Positions 11,482-22,700 of a stretch of 64,000 bases of DNA are shown piece by piece. The notes under the pieces were generated by a model. The model was not told the DNA's origin and ran no database searches. It saw only the letters and a list, made by a program, of their open reading frames with translations. This DNA is from Dugong dugon (lineage: Eukaryota; Chordata; Mammalia; Sirenia; Dugongidae). Position numbers and translations under genes: made by a program. Each line of letters begins with the position of its first letter. Within the stretch, counting starts at the first letter, position 1. The stretch lies in assembly GCA_030035585.1 (NCBI GenBank), contig CM057464.1, positions 73,392,919-73,456,918 of the forward strand, written 5' to 3'.

Positions 11482-12854
11482 TTCATTTCTTTAATATTGA
11501 AGCATAAAGGAAAGAAGTAACAGTTGCTGACTGAAGTTATGCTGTAGAGGTACCAAGTTCTAGCCTTGGCATAACCTTGAAGAGAAGTCAGTACTTTACA
11601 CTGATAACTTTTTTGTTAACCGGATTTATGGAGAAGCAATTTAAGGTAATTAAGTACTTTAACTCTGACAGGTTGATGTTGTTTAGTGACAGCTGTGTCA
11701 TTTGTATGGCAAGTAGCTAATTCAACAGACTACATTTCTTTCTAGGAGACTTTCCTTTTCAAGCTGTTGGAGGTCAGCTATTTTCCCAACTCGGGGTGCT
11801 TCTCGTTTAGGGATGTTAAGGCTGACTTTATTTTCACATGTAATATGTGAATTTGCTACCGTTTGCCTGAATCACTTTCAGCACAGTTATTTCTTATTTC
11901 ACCTAAGTCATGGTAAAGGAATTGCCTTATTGGGTTGAATCACTGTTCTCAATATCTCGGTGTTTTGTTTCTGACATTGACATCAAGCTGCATGTTGTGA
12001 GATAACAAAGTAATTGCGTTCCACCATGTTGACTCTGAAAATGTAAGGCTGTGTCCGAAACGCCCCAAGTTCCATTTCAGAGGCATTTGCAGATCTACAA
12101 ATCATGAATTTACTGGAATCATTCTGCATCAAATTTGCATTGTTTTGACTCTACCAACTTCTAGAGGTAGAAATTTCTTAGTTCCAACCTCTGCTATATA
12201 GCATTTCTTCTTACCTGGGGATATATTATTAGGAATTGTCCAGGCCTATCATGATTTCAGTCTTATGCTACATTGTGTCATAGACTTTCTGAGAATTCTA
12301 ATTATTTTGTCTTGGTTGTTGAGGTGGCTGCACATGCCCTTTTGATCGATGTAGTTATCTTGTTTTTGACATTTTCCCACATTTTTATGTTTGTCCTAAG
12401 ATAAAATGACCGTAAAATTCCAGGCAAAAACTCCCCTTATTTTGTAAAAAGTTTAGATTGTTTTCTTTATTTTACTTCTAGTATTCTACTAGTGATATCC
12501 AGCATTTTGTATAATGTGACCTATAGCTCACTCAGGCAGAATTAAGTCCCTTTAAGACAGAATTCTTCAAGGAGTGCTGATTACTGAATTTGCTTTCTGT
12601 GCACAAGAATCTCAAGGGGTTCCTTAACTTCAGTCTTTATGAATAAAACAAAATGACTTGATCAGAATGACTGAAGCCCCAATGTGTAAAGTGAAATTTG
12701 TACATTTGTTTCATAAATATTTAAAATAAATGTATTTTGATAATCATAAAAAATAGAACTAGTCGTATTTCTTATAATAATATTCAGACAGCACAAGAAG
12801 ATATATAGAAGATAATAAAATAACCTGATGTAATTTTGGATGTAATTTTGGTGA
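11482..12854. other. Intron block with no recognised repeat
   Basis: About 1.4 kb that looks single-copy. No coding signal was seen. Confidence 0.4.
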
Positions 12855-13390
12855 TTATAGTTGTAGATTTTTTTCTGTGTATGTATTTATATATATTTTA
12901 TTAAGTGGGTTTATATTTTATGTGCTGTTTTGAACCTGGTTTATATTCACCCCCATCTTTCATTACATGGATGTACCATAATTGTAATGCCCTGTTATTG
13001 GACATTTCAGTTGCTTATAAATGTATGTAATTACAGAGAGAACATTGTTGAACATGCAAATACATATATCTTTATACATTTGAGAAATGTTTTTCTCTTA
13101 GGGTAAGTTCGTAGAGCTGGACTGGTGTGGTCAAAGGCGTGATGTGGTCAGTTATTAACTGTAAACAACATTGCCAGATTGCCATCCAGGAAAACACTCT
13201 CGGTTTATAAAACCAGTAAAATTTAATATAAAGGTCTATTTTCTCTCACCCCTTGCCAACATTGAGTGTTATCAGTCTCTTAAAATTTTTGACAAAATGA
13301 TAGATAAAACATGATACTCAGTTATTTTAACTTGCATTTCTTTGCTACTGAGGTCTTGAACATCTCCTTACATGGTATTGGCTACATGTA
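12855..13390 (-). mobile_element. Old L1 fragment (ORF2 3' part)
   Basis: ATGGATGTACCATAATTGTA, TATTGGACATTTCAGTTGC, AACATTGTTGAACATG, ATTGCCAGATTGCC and CTTGCATTTCTTTGCTAC follow, in order, the reverse complement of the L1 ORF2 C-terminal region. It is heavily decayed. Confidence 0.65.
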
Positions 13391-14887
13391 TTGGACCTAC
13401 CCCCCACCCAAAAGGTCCATTATTAGCATAAACCCTCAAGTGTAGTCTGGAGTCATCCTCAAAGGCATGTCAATCACTGGGGAAATCCCAAGGTTTTGGA
13501 GGTTACCTCAGGAACCAAGGACAAAGACCAAATTCTTTGGGTAAAGTTAATCTTAAACCCCACAGATATACGGAGAATGTTGCTAAGAATAATGTTTAAA
13601 TTCTGGTAAAATATTATGACTAAATAACAACCTACTGATATTTCCATTCACAGGCATAGCAGATTTTATACAGTTTCTTTTATCCAATATATATTTGTGA
13701 AACTTTTTGGGTCAATACTCTTCCTAGATTATATTAAAATTCATTCTATTTTATGAAGTACCCATTTCTGTTTTATTCTCTTATTGTAATGTGTTTAGGA
13801 TGAAAAATACCATCAAATTTAAGCCTCATTACAGTTATACAGAGAAAGCTTACTTTTTAATATGTGCTAAGCATCCATTTTCCTCAGCCTGTGCATTTTC
13901 TTGAATGTCAGTTTATGACTGATTGAGATTGTAAAAGAATATATATATATTGCAAATAGATTCCAGCATTTTGTTGTCATCGTTGTTTTAGTATAATAAA
14001 ACCATTATGGGGATTATTTTTATATTTTTAATTAAATTTAAGATTCTTTCTGTCATTGTTTTATTTAATCAAATGCCATTTAAGAATTTGTTATTTTTCT
14101 TAGTATGGCATTATTTACTGATCTCAGTGATTTGGGAATGTTATCAAGGAAAACAAACAATCCCAGAGCATTGTTAAATGTTGCTAAAATAGAGAAGGAG
14201 GAAATTTCAGTATGGTTAACTTTTTTCAGTAATGTTGGCAGCCATTCTCATAAGTCTACCACTGTATCTTCTTAGTTCCTTATTCTCTTTGTTCTCATTT
14301 GATCTTTACTTTTAACTTCTATACCTGTCATCTCAATGGCTTACAATTTATGGAGCCTTCTGGTGGCATGAGGCTGAAGAAGTGGAAGGAATTCTTGGTA
14401 ATATTTCCATAGGGAATGCTTAATGAAGTTTTTTTTTTTTTTTAAACAGAATCATAGGATATCAGTGTTTGGAGGCACCTCAGAGGTCAGAGTTGATCTA
14501 ATTTATATTTTTGCTCAGTGTATGACTTTATTCTATTCTAAGCAGGGTTCCAGTTAAATGCTATAGTGTTGACCAAATTTCAGAGAATGGACTAAGATTT
14601 GAAGGAATCTTGATTTTAAATGCTGATATATATATACATATATATATATATGTATACATATATATATATAAAATACTGGCTTGATAAGAGACCCCTCAGA
14701 AATCATATGATAATGTATTCAGCTTGAATAAGTTGCCATATGATTTATACCCAAGAAATGTTGTTTAATAGATACACTCTAGAACCCTATTATGAAAGGA
14801 AATCCGCCCAAAGGATAAAAAAATTACTGTTACTTACTTAAGGCTCTCCTTGGCCAAAATTTAGAGGAAGAAAAGAATAAGGGTGTG
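13391..14887. other. Unassigned AT-rich intron
   Basis: No gene found. A TATATACATA-type simple repeat lies at about 14625-14672 and a T-run at 14429-14443. The block at 13400-13560 has an LTR-like feel (CCAAGGACAAAGACCAAATT) but is not assigned. Confidence 0.35.
14625..14672. repeat. (TA/TATACA)n simple repeat
   Basis: Alternating TATATATA and TATACATA units. Confidence 0.9.
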
Positions 14888-15049
14888 ATACTAGTGGCAC
14901 AGTGGTTAAGAGCTCAGCTGCTAACCAAGAAGTTGGCAGTTTGAATCCACCAGCCGCTGCTTGGAAACCCTATGGGGCAGTTCTACTCTGTCCTGTAGGG
15001 CCATTATGAGTTGAAATCGACTCTATGGCAACAGGTTTGGTTTTGGTTT
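14888..15049 (+). mobile_element. AfroSINE, short type
   Basis: CTAGTGGCACAGTGGTTAAG head, TTTGAATCCACC B-box, and CTATGGCAACAGGTTTGG tail. Confidence 0.93.
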
Positions 15050-15304
15050 ACCCCAATGACCATATCATGGAGGTTGCCGGAACTTTGAAATAAGATTTAG
15101 AATAAGGGCTACAGGTGTGTTTCAGGAATGGAACCCTACTTGAACTTATTCTTTGTCTGCCATTACCAATGATGCATTAACCGCACATCTGGGATCGAGT
15201 TGGATTCTACCAAAGAGATGCCAAAAATATCCTAGAACCTTCTTAGGTTCCCTCATTTTCTCCTGATTCAGGTAGGAGGCTGGGGTCACGTGATACAATC
15301 TAGA

Positions 15305-15510
15305 GTGCTGAACTAGAAGAAAACTAATTCTAGGCATAGCTTTATCACTTGCTGTGTGGTCTTATATAAATCTTAGTTTCCATGATCATTAGTTTTTTAT
15401 TGCTGATGCCATTGTTGTGTTTGTTTTTTATTAATAAATAGAGATAATAATACTTGTCTAGCCCAACTCACATGGCTGTTTTGAGAAATCTGATTCTTAC
15501 GACACCCTCT
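15305..15510 (+). mobile_element. MIR, interrupted
   Basis: CTAGGCATAGCTTTATCACT, TGCTGTGTGGTC, AAATCTTAGTTTCC then AGAGATAATAATACTTGTCT follow MIR. A T-rich insertion splits the middle. Confidence 0.6.
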
Positions 15511-16249
15511 ACAATGCAAGTGTCATTATTCCCAACTTACTAGGACCTATGTTTTCTATGTTTATTACCTGTGGCGTTTAGAATATATTGCAGGGCATGC
15601 TTAATTTGAATAGCAGGAAAATGACCTTTAGGAGTCTCCTAGCTATTTCATACATGAAATACTTTATTTCAAGCCTAAAATATTACCTACAACCAGAAGA
15701 CCAGTAAACAAATAACCTCATACTAGTCTGTGTTCTCCAACTCACCTCCTTCCCAGAACTCTGTAGGTTTCAAATGGAAAGTACCCATGAGAATTCAGTG
15801 AGAGGAGGGGGAAAGGAAGAGTCTTTGCTTAGGAGGCACTGAGTTTCTGTTAATGGTGGTAGAATAATTTGGAAATGGATAATGGTGATGGTTGCATAAC
15901 AGGATGTACATAACTAGTGTCACTGAGTTGTACATGTAAAAAATGTTGAATTGTCAAATGTTGTGTTATATATATTCTTACCACAGTAAAACAATAAAAG
16001 CATGTCCCCATAGGACTTCAGAGACAGTGCTTTATTTAGAAAAATCACAAGAATTCTGAGGCATTCAAATGAAGGAATGCAAATATGCATTTATTAAACA
16101 AATATTTGCTTTTGTACTGTCTGGAAAGAACTATACTGAACACTGTGGGGAAACAACAATGAATAATAAATTTTATTGAGTTGTGTTGGTAACTTGAATG
16201 AGAAAACTGAAATGACTGACTTAAACGTTCTCTGCCCTTAGCTTATGAC
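15511..16249. other. Unassigned intron
   Basis: No recognised repeat or coding signal. Confidence 0.35.
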
Positions 16250-16560
16250 TCCATTGAGAGTAATAAGTCAACAGTGAGGCTAAATGAAATAAATGCTGTG
16301 CTAAAAGTACAGATAAACTGTAAATGGAGCGTCAATTAGGATGCAGTTAATTTAGGCTCGGGGAATTGGCAAAGACTTTGTGAAGGGATCTTCATGTAGC
16401 TGAACCTTTAAAGATAAGTTAGGTGTCCACATGGAAAGCGAAGATAGGGATTTTAGACTAAAGAAACCACACAAGCACAGTATTGTGAAAGGACATGGCC
16501 ATCAAGGGGGTGTATGGAATATACAGTGGGATATGGAGCTAAGAAGGAATGTTAGTCAGA
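16250..16560 (-). mobile_element. L2-type LINE 3' part, decayed
   Basis: The order of an elevated purine stretch, GACTTTGTGAAGGGATC, AGCTGAACCTTTAAAGATAA, then TATTGTGAAAGGACATGGCC fits the reverse complement of the L2 3' region. Weak. Confidence 0.4.
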
Positions 16561-16910
16561 TTGTCATAGACACTGAATGCCATTGTAAAGAATTTATTTT
16601 TTCTTCTGTAAATGAATTTTTAAAGCATTTTGTCTGAAAGATAGATTGGAAAGCTGAGAAACTGGAGGCCAGGAGCTTTCTCCCAAGTCCTAGAACCTGA
16701 TAACCAGCTAACTGTACCTTAGATGGCTGACACTCAACAGGCACAAAGTCAGAGTCATCCTTTCCAATCTTCATTTTGCCTATGCTTGTCATTGACAACA
16801 CCGATCACTCACTCACGCAATCCAAAAATCTGGACTGTCCTGAATATTCCTCCTCAGGGACCCCATCATCCAACTGATGGTCAACTTTCATTTTTGCCAT
16901 GTAGTTCCTA

Positions 16911-17122
16911 AAAAAAAAAAACCCTACTGCAATGGAGTCGATTCCTACTCCTGGTGACTTTGCACATGTCAGAGTAGAACTGTGCTCCTTAGTGTTTTCA
17001 GTAGTTGTGATCTTTTGACAGTAGATCACCAGGCCTTTCTTCAGAGGCACTCTGGGTGGATTGAAGCCACCAACCTTTCAGTTAGTAGCCAAACTAGTAG
17101 CCGAGCATTTAACGTTTTGCAC
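16911..17122 (-). mobile_element. AfroSINE, long type, 3' portion (rest at 17683-17699)
   Basis: Runs from the A-run at 16911 through GCAATGGAGTCGATTCC to AGCATTTAACGTTTTGCAC, then is cut by an LTR. Its 5' end (CATCCAGGGACT) resumes at 17686. The 12-bp target duplication ATGTAGTTCCTA is at 16899-16910 and 17700-17711. Confidence 0.92.
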
Positions 17123-17682
17123 TGTCTTAGTTATCTAGTGCTGCTATAACAGAAATACCACAGTGGATGGTTTTAACAAACAGAAATTTATTTTCTCATA
17201 GTTTGTTGTTGTTGTTAGCTATTGATTCAGTTCTGATTCATAGTGACCCCATATGACCAAGTAGAACTGCCCCATAGGGTTTCCAAGGAGCAGCTGGTGG
17301 ATTTGAATGGCTGACCTTTAGGTTAGCAGCCGAGCTCTTCACCATCTCACAGTTTAGGAGACTACAAGTCTAAAATCGGGCGCCAGCTCTAGTGGAAGGC
17401 TTTCTCTCTCTGTTGGCTCTGGGGGAAGGTCTTTGTCTCTTTGAGTTTCTGCTCCTGGGCCATCTTCTTGTGACTTGGCATCTCTCTTCAGCATCTTTAC
17501 TTGCTAGTTTGTGTTTAATCTCTTTTATATCTCAAAAGAGATTGACTCAAAATATACCCTACACTAATCCTGTCTCATTAACATAGCAAAGACACCTCAT
17601 TACCAAATGGGATTGTAACCACTGGCATAGAGGTTATGATTTACAACACATTTTTTTGGAGGACACAGTTCAATCCATAACA
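17123..17682 (-). mobile_element. ERVL/MaLR-like solo LTR inserted in the AfroSINE
   Basis: Read on the - strand it starts TGTTATGGATTGAAC and ends in ...AAGACA. A polyadenylation signal AATAAA lies at 17188-17193 (as TTTATT). Related copies are at 18380 and 49709. No internal retroviral genes are attached. It is itself interrupted by a SINE at 17203-17346. Confidence 0.8.
17203..17346 (-). mobile_element. AfroSINE, short type, inside the LTR
   Basis: GTTGTTAGCTATTGATTCAG tail through GCAGCCGAGCTCTTCACC. It is flanked by TCTCATAGTTT and TCTCACAGTTT, a probable target duplication, and the LTR sequence continues after it. Confidence 0.9.
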
Positions 17683-17699
17683 ATCATCCAGGGACTTTT
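17683..17699 (-). mobile_element. 5' end of the split AfroSINE
   Basis: AATCATCCAGGGACTTT matches the reverse complement of the SINE head. It precedes the second copy of the target duplication. Confidence 0.8.
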
Positions 17700-18215
17700 A
17701 TGTAGTTCCTAAGTATCTCTGAAATCTGTCTTCTGTCTGGCATCCCTGAGCAGATTATTCCCTGCCCCCACCCTCACCAGATCTGTGTTCTCTGCCTGTA
17801 TTTGGTTCTTCAGAGGCTAATGCCATAGACTGCATCACCTGGGCTTCCTTGCCAGTTGCCTTTCTGGGAGGAGAAGGGATTGCACAATGGAAGACACAAG
17901 CAGGAGACTGGAAGACAGGCAGGAGAGAAGTTTATATTCTATTTGCTCGTTTGTTTTTTCTCTTGTTCCCTCCCTGCTTAAGTGACAGGGTTCTGTCTCT
18001 CTTTCTGGTTGCCTTAATCCTACCCACACTTCTGTAAATAGTCCATTCATAATAGCACAACACTGAAAACTCTTAGGGAATTTCAGTTTTCTGCCAGAAC
18101 CCTGAATGATATAATCCCCTTTGCCAATTAGGTTAGGCACTTGTTTGTAGATTTATGCAGTGGCTTTCTAACTGCTCATTCTATGTCCAGACTTGTCTCC
18201 CTCCAGTGCATTCTT

Positions 18216-18379
18216 GGAGAAGGATATCATACTTGGTAAGGTAGAGGATAAGCGAGAAAGAGGAAGACCCTCAGTGAGATGAATTGACACAGTGGCTGCA
18301 ACAGTGGGCTCAAACATAGCAATGATTGTGAGATGGTACAGGACTGGGCAGTGTTTCCTTCTGTTGTACATAGGGTCAC
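18216..18379 (+). mobile_element. RTE-clade LINE 3' fragment (first part)
   Basis: GGTAAGGTAGAGGATAAGCG, GGAAGACCCTCAGTGAGATG and TGTACATAGGGTCAC match the end of the large RTE copy (60720-60914). It is split by the LTR and resumes at 18952. The target duplication TGCATTCTT is at 18207-18215 and 18995-19003. Confidence 0.92.
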
Positions 18380-18946
18380 TGTCTTGATTATCTAGGGCTA
18401 CTGTAACAGAATACCACAAGTGGAGGACTTCAACAAATCAAAGTGTATCTCTCACAGTCTAGTAGGCTAGAAGTCCAAATTCAGGGCATCAGCTCCAGGG
18501 GAAGGCTTTCTTTCTCTGTTGGCCCTGAAGGAAGGTTCTTGTTATCAATCTTGCCTGGACTAGGAGCTTATCTTCACGGGAACCTCGGATCCAAAGGACA
18601 CACTCTGCTCCCAGCGCTGCTTTCTTGGTGGTGTGAGGTCCCCCCCTCTCTGCTCACTGCCCTTTCCATTTATCTCTTGTAAGATAAAAGGTGATGCAGG
18701 CCACACACCAGGGAAACTCCCTTTGCATTGGATCAGGGATGTGACCTGAGTAAGGGTGTTACATCCCACCTTAATCCTCCTTAACATAATCTAATCTTGC
18801 CTCGTTAACCATAGGCAGAGATTAGGATTTACAACACATAGGAAAATTATATCAATCACAAAATGGAGAACAACCACATAATAGTGGGAATCATTGCCTA
18901 ACCAAGTTGACACATATTTTGGGGGGACACAATTCAATCCATGACC
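18380..18946 (-). mobile_element. ERVL/MaLR-like solo LTR inserted in the RTE fragment
   Basis: A 567-bp LTR related to 17123-17682. The 5-bp duplication GTCAC flanks it at 18375-18379 and 18947-18951, the size expected for ERVL/MaLR elements. No coding remnants are present. Confidence 0.88.
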
Positions 18947-18951
18947 GTCAC

Positions 18952-18994
18952 TACGAGTTGGAACCAACACCACAGCACCTAACAACAACAACAA
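18952..18994 (+). mobile_element. RTE-clade LINE 3' tail (second part)
   Basis: TACGAGTTGGAACCAACACC then CACCTAACAACAACAACA, the same tail as AfroSINE and the large RTE copy. Confidence 0.9.
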
Positions 18995-19003
18995 TGCATT
19001 CTT

Positions 19004-21282
19004 CATACTGCTTTGGAGAACTATCTTTTTCAAACATGTGATGTTATGACAGTTTGTAAAGTATTTTATAAAAATATTTATGCTATAATGATAAATATAC
19101 AGGGTACAACATTACATAAATGATTTCAGGTTTGTAAAAATTTGCATATATCAAGATAAGAGGAAAATACCATTATCCCTAGTTGTGAAATTATTGCTAG
19201 TTTTCTTTTGTTAGTCTGCATGTGTTTAATTTTTACTCTAGGAGGGATGGAAGGTAGAAAGGGAGAAGGGAAGGAGAAATAGGGAGGGATGAGAGAGAAA
19301 GAGAATGAGAGAGGCACTGGCTGTGTGTATGTGTGTATAAAAACAGAACAATATTTGATCGTTTTTTCATGACATCATAATGTTGCTGATCAGTTTTTTG
19401 TTGGTTTTTTTTTTTTAATCAAGACGGCAGAATTGAAAAAAATGGCCCTAAATTTTACTTAGGAAGCTTTAGTTCAATGTACAAAGGCCAACCTGGCATT
19501 AAGTCTAAGAAAAGAGTGAGATGGTCTTTGAACTGGGTATAATTAGTGATGAGCCTGTTGAGGAGTGGAGTTGGGAGTCTTTTTTTAGGTGCTCATGAAT
19601 TGTAATTTAATTTAAAAGTAAGTATATTATTGAAAATGTTACATCTTTTGAGGTATTTAAATTCATGAAAGTATTTTGCTTAACTCTTCCCTCCTCTCAG
19701 AGGATGGATTATTTTGGACCCCTTTTCAGAGTCCATGATTATTGTTGCATTTGACCTACTCAATAAATAAAGCTTAAGGTTAGATTTCTTATTAAACTGC
19801 TTCATATTTTAGTAATTTAGATAATCTTTTCCTCTGCTGTGATTATCCAAATGCTTTAATGCCTATCTGGTGTAATTTTTTTTTTTTTTTTTTTGCCATT
19901 TGATCTGTTTCTAAAAATGACGTCTTAAGAAACCTAAATTACAGCCATATTTAAAGTGTTTCAAAAATATTTTACTTGCTCAAATTGAAACTCTAACTTA
20001 AATTTTGTATGTTAAAGTGAAAATACCTTTATAATATTATTTGTATCCTGTGGTATGACAGATGAAATAATTTGGTCTTTGAAAATTCTTAAAGTTTAGA
20101 TAAGTTTTAAAATATCATTTTATATCTTGGTACAGTAACCAAATTTAATGTACTCCTCAAAGAAAATTTTTGTATAGTTTTTCTCCTCCTCCTTGTCCTC
20201 TTTCTTCTTCCTTCTTCTCTTTCTTCTTTCATCATGAGCTCCACTCTCTCAACATTTAAAGCTTAACTGGCTCCTTCAGGATATATTTATATGGGATATA
20301 TTTTACTTTTCTAATAACATATTCATGTGGACTATCCATTAGAGGTGGTCCATAAGAACCTGCAACTTCCTTAATTTTACAGATAAAACAATTTGATTTA
20401 ATCTAATGAAAGTAGTCAGAATAAATGGTGGTGATTTCAGTTCGTTTTTTGTTTATTTATTTCAGTTTTTGATAAAGGCAGCCTCAATTTTTGATAAAAC
20501 CTCAGTTTCCAGATGTAAAATGTCTAATAAGCAGAAGCAGCCTTCCAACACAGCACACTGACAAGTTCCTTTTTAGGACTCTGCTTCAGGAAAGTAAATA
20601 CATTATGGAATATAATTTGCCCAGCAGAAAAAAAGTGAAGATTTCAATCATGAGATTTTAATCATATTATTGAAGACTTAAAAATAGAATAGCTGCTAAT
20701 AAAAGACAAATTCTGCTTATTACTACACCCCAACTCAAAAGCATTTACTATGTGTACTGCACATATGTATTATTTATCCATATAGAATGACTACCATTAG
20801 GGGCTCACAATACTTAAGAAACACAAAATGGAGGAGGAGGGGGGATAAATACTCAGTTAATATTCTAAGTGAGGTGGCTGAAGTTTTTCAGTTTACCTTC
20901 ATGGTCCCCTGAAAGCTAAGTTATTTCCCATATCTCTTAGCTTTTAGGATGACTGCTCCCAAAGGTGTACCGTCTTTCAAGTTTCAGGCATCAAAGTGAA
21001 AAATAATATGCAATTTACAAAAGCTGAAAGTGTGAAAATTATCCAGGAGAGTAAAGAGGAGAAGTAGAGTGAAATAAACAGGAGATGAAGTACATACCAT
21101 TTAACTACAGGGTACAGATACAGGAATGCTTTACATTCAACACAGGCTGCTACTTTAATATTGATGACCTTCATGTAGCTCCTTTACATTTAAGCTGCTT
21201 ATTGAAATGAAAATTAGTAGTGAATAATAGTACTTATAGTAATTTTGATATGTAGTATGTTGGATTTTTTATGTTAGATTAA
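19004..21282. other. Unassigned AT-rich intron
   Basis: It includes a purine-rich stretch at 19240-19315, T-runs at 19410 and 19877-19896, and a CT-rich stretch at 20183-20235. No gene or family was recognised. Confidence 0.4.
20183..20235. repeat. CT-rich low-complexity tract
   Basis: Repeated TCCTCC, TTCTTC and TTTCTTC units. Confidence 0.9.
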
Positions 21283-21439
21283 TTGTTGTCAGGTGCCGTT
21301 GAGTCAGTTGCAACTCATAGTGACCCTATAGGAGAGAGTAGAACTGCCCCACAGGGTTTCCAAGGAGTGGCTGGTGGATTTGAACTGCCAGCCTTCTGGT
21401 TAGCAGCTGAGCTCTTAATCACCACACCACCAGGGCTCC
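21283..21439 (-). mobile_element. AfroSINE, short type
   Basis: TTGTTGTCAGGTGCCGTTGA tail through CACCACCAGGGCTCC head. It is flanked by TTAGATTAAT and TTATATTAAT, a likely target duplication. Confidence 0.94.
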
Positions 21440-21789
21440 ATTATATTAATTAGTCATTGAAATCCTTTCTTTTTTTTGCTATTGCAGAAGAAACATAGGA
21501 TTAATAGAAAGTAAAAACTTGTTGTTTATAGTTGACATTATAGCAGAACAATTACTGCCCAAGTAAAGAATACAGCCACGTAAAGCAGGAATAGAAAGTT
21601 TTATTTTGTTAATATTTGTTGTTTTAATTGTCAGGAGGAGATTCAGTTAAGGCTAACATTATAAATTTAAAAACAAGTGCTTTGAGAAATATAAAACACT
21701 ACACTCATCTTCTCTTTAGATAAGGGACTATATAATTCTGTTGAAGTATAACAAAAATAGCTATTCTTCAAGCACTAATAGTACCAATA

Positions 21790-22005
21790 TTTTTATTAAT
21801 AATAGCGATTATTTAATGATGCCTTGTCATGTGCTAGACATTATGCTAATATCTTGACATACATCATCTCAATTAATTTTCACAGCATTCCTATAGGGTA
21901 GGAGTTATTTACTCAGTTTTATAGATGAAGATATTGAGACTCAAAGAGGTTAATTTGCTTTTCTCAGTTCACCCAGCTACAAAGTATCAGATCCCAGATT
22001 CAGAT
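21790..22005 (-). mobile_element. MIR
   Basis: CATGTGCTAGACATTATGCT, CAGTTTTATAGATGAAGATA, TGAGACTCAAAGAGGTTAAT and CACCCAGCTACAAAG are the reverse complement of MIR. Confidence 0.85.
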
Positions 22006-22214
22006 AGATAGGTAGAAACAGGGCATTTGTGGAGGAAATGAGACAAAACAAACAAACAAACGAACACTGAAGGTGGCATAGGAGGAATGAAAACAAAAAT
22101 AAAGGATGAATTTTAGCAGGGATGATATATGAGGAAAAAAGATAAGGAGGGGGACAAAACAAGAAAGAAGGAAGAAGACGAATGGAGTAAAAGTTTAAAT
22201 CATTGAATGCTTAT

Positions 22215-22700
22215 AATTTGGTTATGGAAGTTTTCAGACATATATAAAAGAAGAGAGAATAATATAATGAACCCTAATGTGCTTATCACCCAGTTTCAAC
22301 AATCACAAACTTGTGGTCAGTCTTGTTTTCTCCATATCTCCCACCCCTGCTGAATTATGTTAGAGCAAATCTCACATATCAGGTCATTCCATCTATAATT
22401 GCTTCAATATGATTCTCTAAAAGATAAGGGCTTTTAAAAAAATAACCCACATGTAATTATCAAACCTAAAAAATAGAAAAATAATCCATTACTAACATTA
22501 AGAATCCAGTCACTGTTGAAATTTCCCTGATGGTTATATAAATACTTTTGTTGAAGCCAAGATGCAAACAAGGTCCACATACTGCATTTGGTTGATAGAT
22601 CCCTTAAGTGCCTTTTAATCTGTAATTTTCCTTCTGTTTTTTTTTTTGTTTTTGTTTTTTGTAGGATGGAAGGGGAAGTTAGGGGAGTGCAGAAGGAGCG
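22215..22700 (+). mobile_element. Old L1M-type 3' region (tentative family)
   Basis: GAAGAGAGAATAATATAATG, CTTATCACCCAGTTTCAACA, AACAAGGTCCACATACTGCA and TTGGTTGATAGATCCCTTAA follow a well-known mammalian repeat end. A second copy lies at 48595-48812. The exact family name is uncertain. Confidence 0.6.

Noticed and set aside
17835..18140. 101-codon - strand frame
   Set aside because: No family resemblance, in an interval between an LTR and an RTE fragment; taken as chance.
17123..18946. Possible complete endogenous retrovirus between the two neighbouring LTRs
   Set aside because: Both LTRs have independent insertion contexts (one in a SINE, one in an RTE fragment with its own 5-bp duplication), and no gag/pol-like sequence lies between them.
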